From JALZEG01 sp035942255 (GTDB lineage: Bacteria > Actinomycetota > CADDZG01 > WHSQ01), in assembly GCA_035942255.1 (NCBI GenBank), contig DASZDG010000053.1, forward strand, positions 1 through 8,997: DNA of 8,997 bases, written 5' to 3'. Position numbers and translations under genes: made by a program. Below, in pieces: positions 7,601 through 8,997 of this stretch. The notes under the pieces were generated by a model, which had not been told where the DNA came from, made no database searches, and saw only the letters and a list, made by a program, of their open reading frames with translations. The number at the start of each line of letters is the position of its first letter. Position 1 is the first letter of the stretch.

Positions 7601-7627
7601 GGCGGCTTCTCTGCGAGATGGATGTCG

Positions 7628-8997
7628 TCACTGGACCACCGCCGTCGTCGACTGCGGTTGGAGCTGGATCGCATAGGTGAGCCCGCCGGGTAATCCGGTC
7701 CCGGAGAACGAAGCGAAGGCACCGGTCTGCGATGAATACGTCAGGAACGTGAAGGCGTCGCCGAGGACGGGGGCGTAGCTCGTCGAGCTGAGGAGCCCGA
7801 GCCGTCCGCCGAGCGCGGCGGTTCCGGTCACCGAGAGCGAGTCGTAGCTGCTGAGGCCCCCGACGTCGAGGTCGAGCGACCCGAGCGACGTCTGCGTGTA
7901 GCTCCCCTGGACCGAGAGCTGCCCGGGGGCGGCACCGCCCGGCATCACGCTTCCGCCGGAGTTCGTGACGTTGCCCTGGACGACGCCGGTGCCGCGCAGG
8001 GACCCGCCGGTGATGCTCATCCCGGGCGACGTGCCGACCGCGAGCGTGGCGGTCGAGCCGTCGACGACGGTGGCACCTCGCACCTGGGTGTATCCGGGCG
8101 TGGTGAGGGTCGATCCCGCTTCCACCGTGATCTTCCCGGCGTTCCGAACCGCCGCCAGGGTGGAGAGCGTCGCGCCGTTCTTCAGCGTGATGCGCCCGCC
8201 GCCCGCGTTGCGCGTCAGCCCCCGCAGGGCGTTCACGCCGGCGTTGTCGGCAAGCACCGCGGTAGGTCCGTCGAGCGTGATCCGGGCTGCGTTCCGGGAG
8301 AAGGTCTCCAGGTTGATGATCTTGAGCGGGGCCTTCAGGACGTACTCCCCTTCCTTCAGGATGCTCTTGGTGCGGGAGTACGAACGGAAGCGCGTGTGGA
8401 TCGTCATGCCGGTGTCGACCCTGATCGTGCCGTCGTTCTCCATCGGCACGTAGACACCCCGGTCGTAGCCGGTCTTCACGAACGTCCCCGAGTTCGAGAT
8501 CAGCCCGGTAGATGAGCCGGCGAGCTCGCCGTAGTACCCGGCCTCCCAGGTGAACGTCCCGTTGTTGTAGATGTGGAAGTCGGCGCCGAGATTCGCCCCT
8601 TCACCGGCCCCCACAGCGAGGGTGCCGTCGTTGACCAGCGCGAAGTTCGACCCCAGCTCGTGATTGCTGCTCCCCGACGTCGTCGGGATGTTGAGCCGCC
8701 CCGTCTCGGCGACGTACGTGGAGCCGAAGCTCTTCATCTCGCCGCCGGTCCAGTCGAGGGTCCCCCGGACGAGGAGCTTGCCCGGCCCTTCGATGTTGCC
8801 GGCTAGGACCGCGGTCGCTCCCGGCGCGATCGTGCTCGTGGTGGCCCGTGACAAGACGTGCGTGCCGAAGAGCTTGTTGCCGGTTCCCGTGAAGGACGCG
8901 TTCGAGAGCGGGTGGGTGCCGTAGAGCACGACGCCGCCGGCGAAGGTCCCCGAATGAGGGGTGCCGCCGCTTCCGTTGTGGAGCTGAAGCTCGCCGG
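7628..8997 (-). CDS. Large beta-helix-like surface protein, 3' part (start outside window)
   Basis: The frame is open from the right window edge to a TGA at 7630-7628, showing 455 residues; the N-terminus is outside the window, so an ATG/GTG at 8929 is not a credible start. The protein is rich in Gly, Thr, Ser, Asn and Val. It carries repeated short rungs of the type NDGTL, NNGTF, NSGTF, NDGTI and NAGKI, spaced as in right-handed beta-helix adhesins and haemagglutinin-like proteins. The last ~140 residues form a recognisable terminal module: a PGxxPGQLxVxGxYTQ motif, then SYDSLSVTGTAALGGRL, a GDAFTFLTY strand, and a GAFASFSG turn. This module is common at the ends of secreted beta-strand-repeat proteins. 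I see no C-terminal membrane anchor, LPxTG motif or autotransporter barrel. It lies 41 bp upstream of the RHS gene start, so co-transcription is likely. The role (adhesin, wall-associated stalk) is inferred from fold only; no catalytic motif is seen. Confidence 0.82.
   Translation of the reverse strand, partial: GELQLHNGSGGTPHSGTFAGGVVLYGTHPLSNASFTGTGNKLFGTHVLSRATTSTIAPGATAVLAGNIEGPGKLLVRGTLDWTGGEMKSFGSTYVAETGRLNIPTTSGSSNHELGSNFALVNDGTLAVGAGEGANLGADFHIYNNGTFTWEAGYYGELAGSSTGLISNSGTFVKTGYDRGVYVPMENDGTIRVDTGMTIHTRFRSYSRTKSILKEGEYVLKAPLKIINLETFSRNAARITLDGPTAVLADNAGVNALRGLTRNAGGGRITLKNGATLSTLAAVRNAGKITVEAGSTLTTPGYTQVRGATVVDGSTATLAVGTSPGMSITGGSLRGTGVVQGNVTNSGGSVMPGGAAPGQLSVQGSYTQTSLGSLDLDVGGLSSYDSLSVTGTAALGGRLGLLSSTSYAPVLGDAFTFLTYSSQTGAFASFSGTGLPGGLTYAIQLQPQSTTAVVQ

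Noticed and set aside
6843..7676. 277-codon open frame on the plus strand
   Set aside because: Antisense to the signal peptide and Ig-like region and crosses two real gene ends; no motif support.

Overview
The window is one minus-strand gene cluster in GC-rich DNA. Hand counts of sample lines give about 68-72% G+C in the core and about 55-62% toward the low-coordinate end. The AGGAGG-type ribosome sites, two GTG/ATG start choices, a Sec signal peptide without a lipobox, and a WapA-like secreted RHS protein fit a high-GC Gram-positive bacterium, possibly an actinobacterium. That assignment is inference; no marker gene is present to fix it. All real genes read right to left, from high to low coordinates.

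In transcription order, the first gene (7628-8997) is the 3' part of a large secreted beta-helix-like protein whose start lies outside the window. Next, at 7586-1185, is a 2133-residue secreted polymorphic-toxin-style RHS protein: signal peptide, two Ig-like modules, a carboxypeptidase-regulatory-like module, an RHS-associated beta domain, a six-repeat NHL propeller, a long YD/RHS shell, and the DPxGL end-of-core motif. After that motif comes a 140-residue variable C-terminal tip. Thirty-one bases further is a 226-residue TPR-like gene (1153-473), in the position of an immunity gene.

Immediately after the TPR gene lies RHS debris (1-464). It contains a short frameshifted remnant (379-464) and then a 281-bp segment about 95% identical to an internal part of the large RHS gene (2376-2656). 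That segment stays open in the RHS frame to the window edge but has no convincing start. This is the layout expected of RHS tip exchange: a full-length protein with its current tip and partner gene, followed by displaced core homology that may lead to another tip module beyond the left edge.

The joint model is inference: the cell secretes a surface beta-helix protein and a very large RHS shell carrying a replaceable C-terminal effector, with the TPR protein as candidate cognate partner. The tip and the TPR gene are lower in G+C than the core, consistent with acquisition as a module. I do not recognise the tip as any named toxin family, and its activity is unknown.
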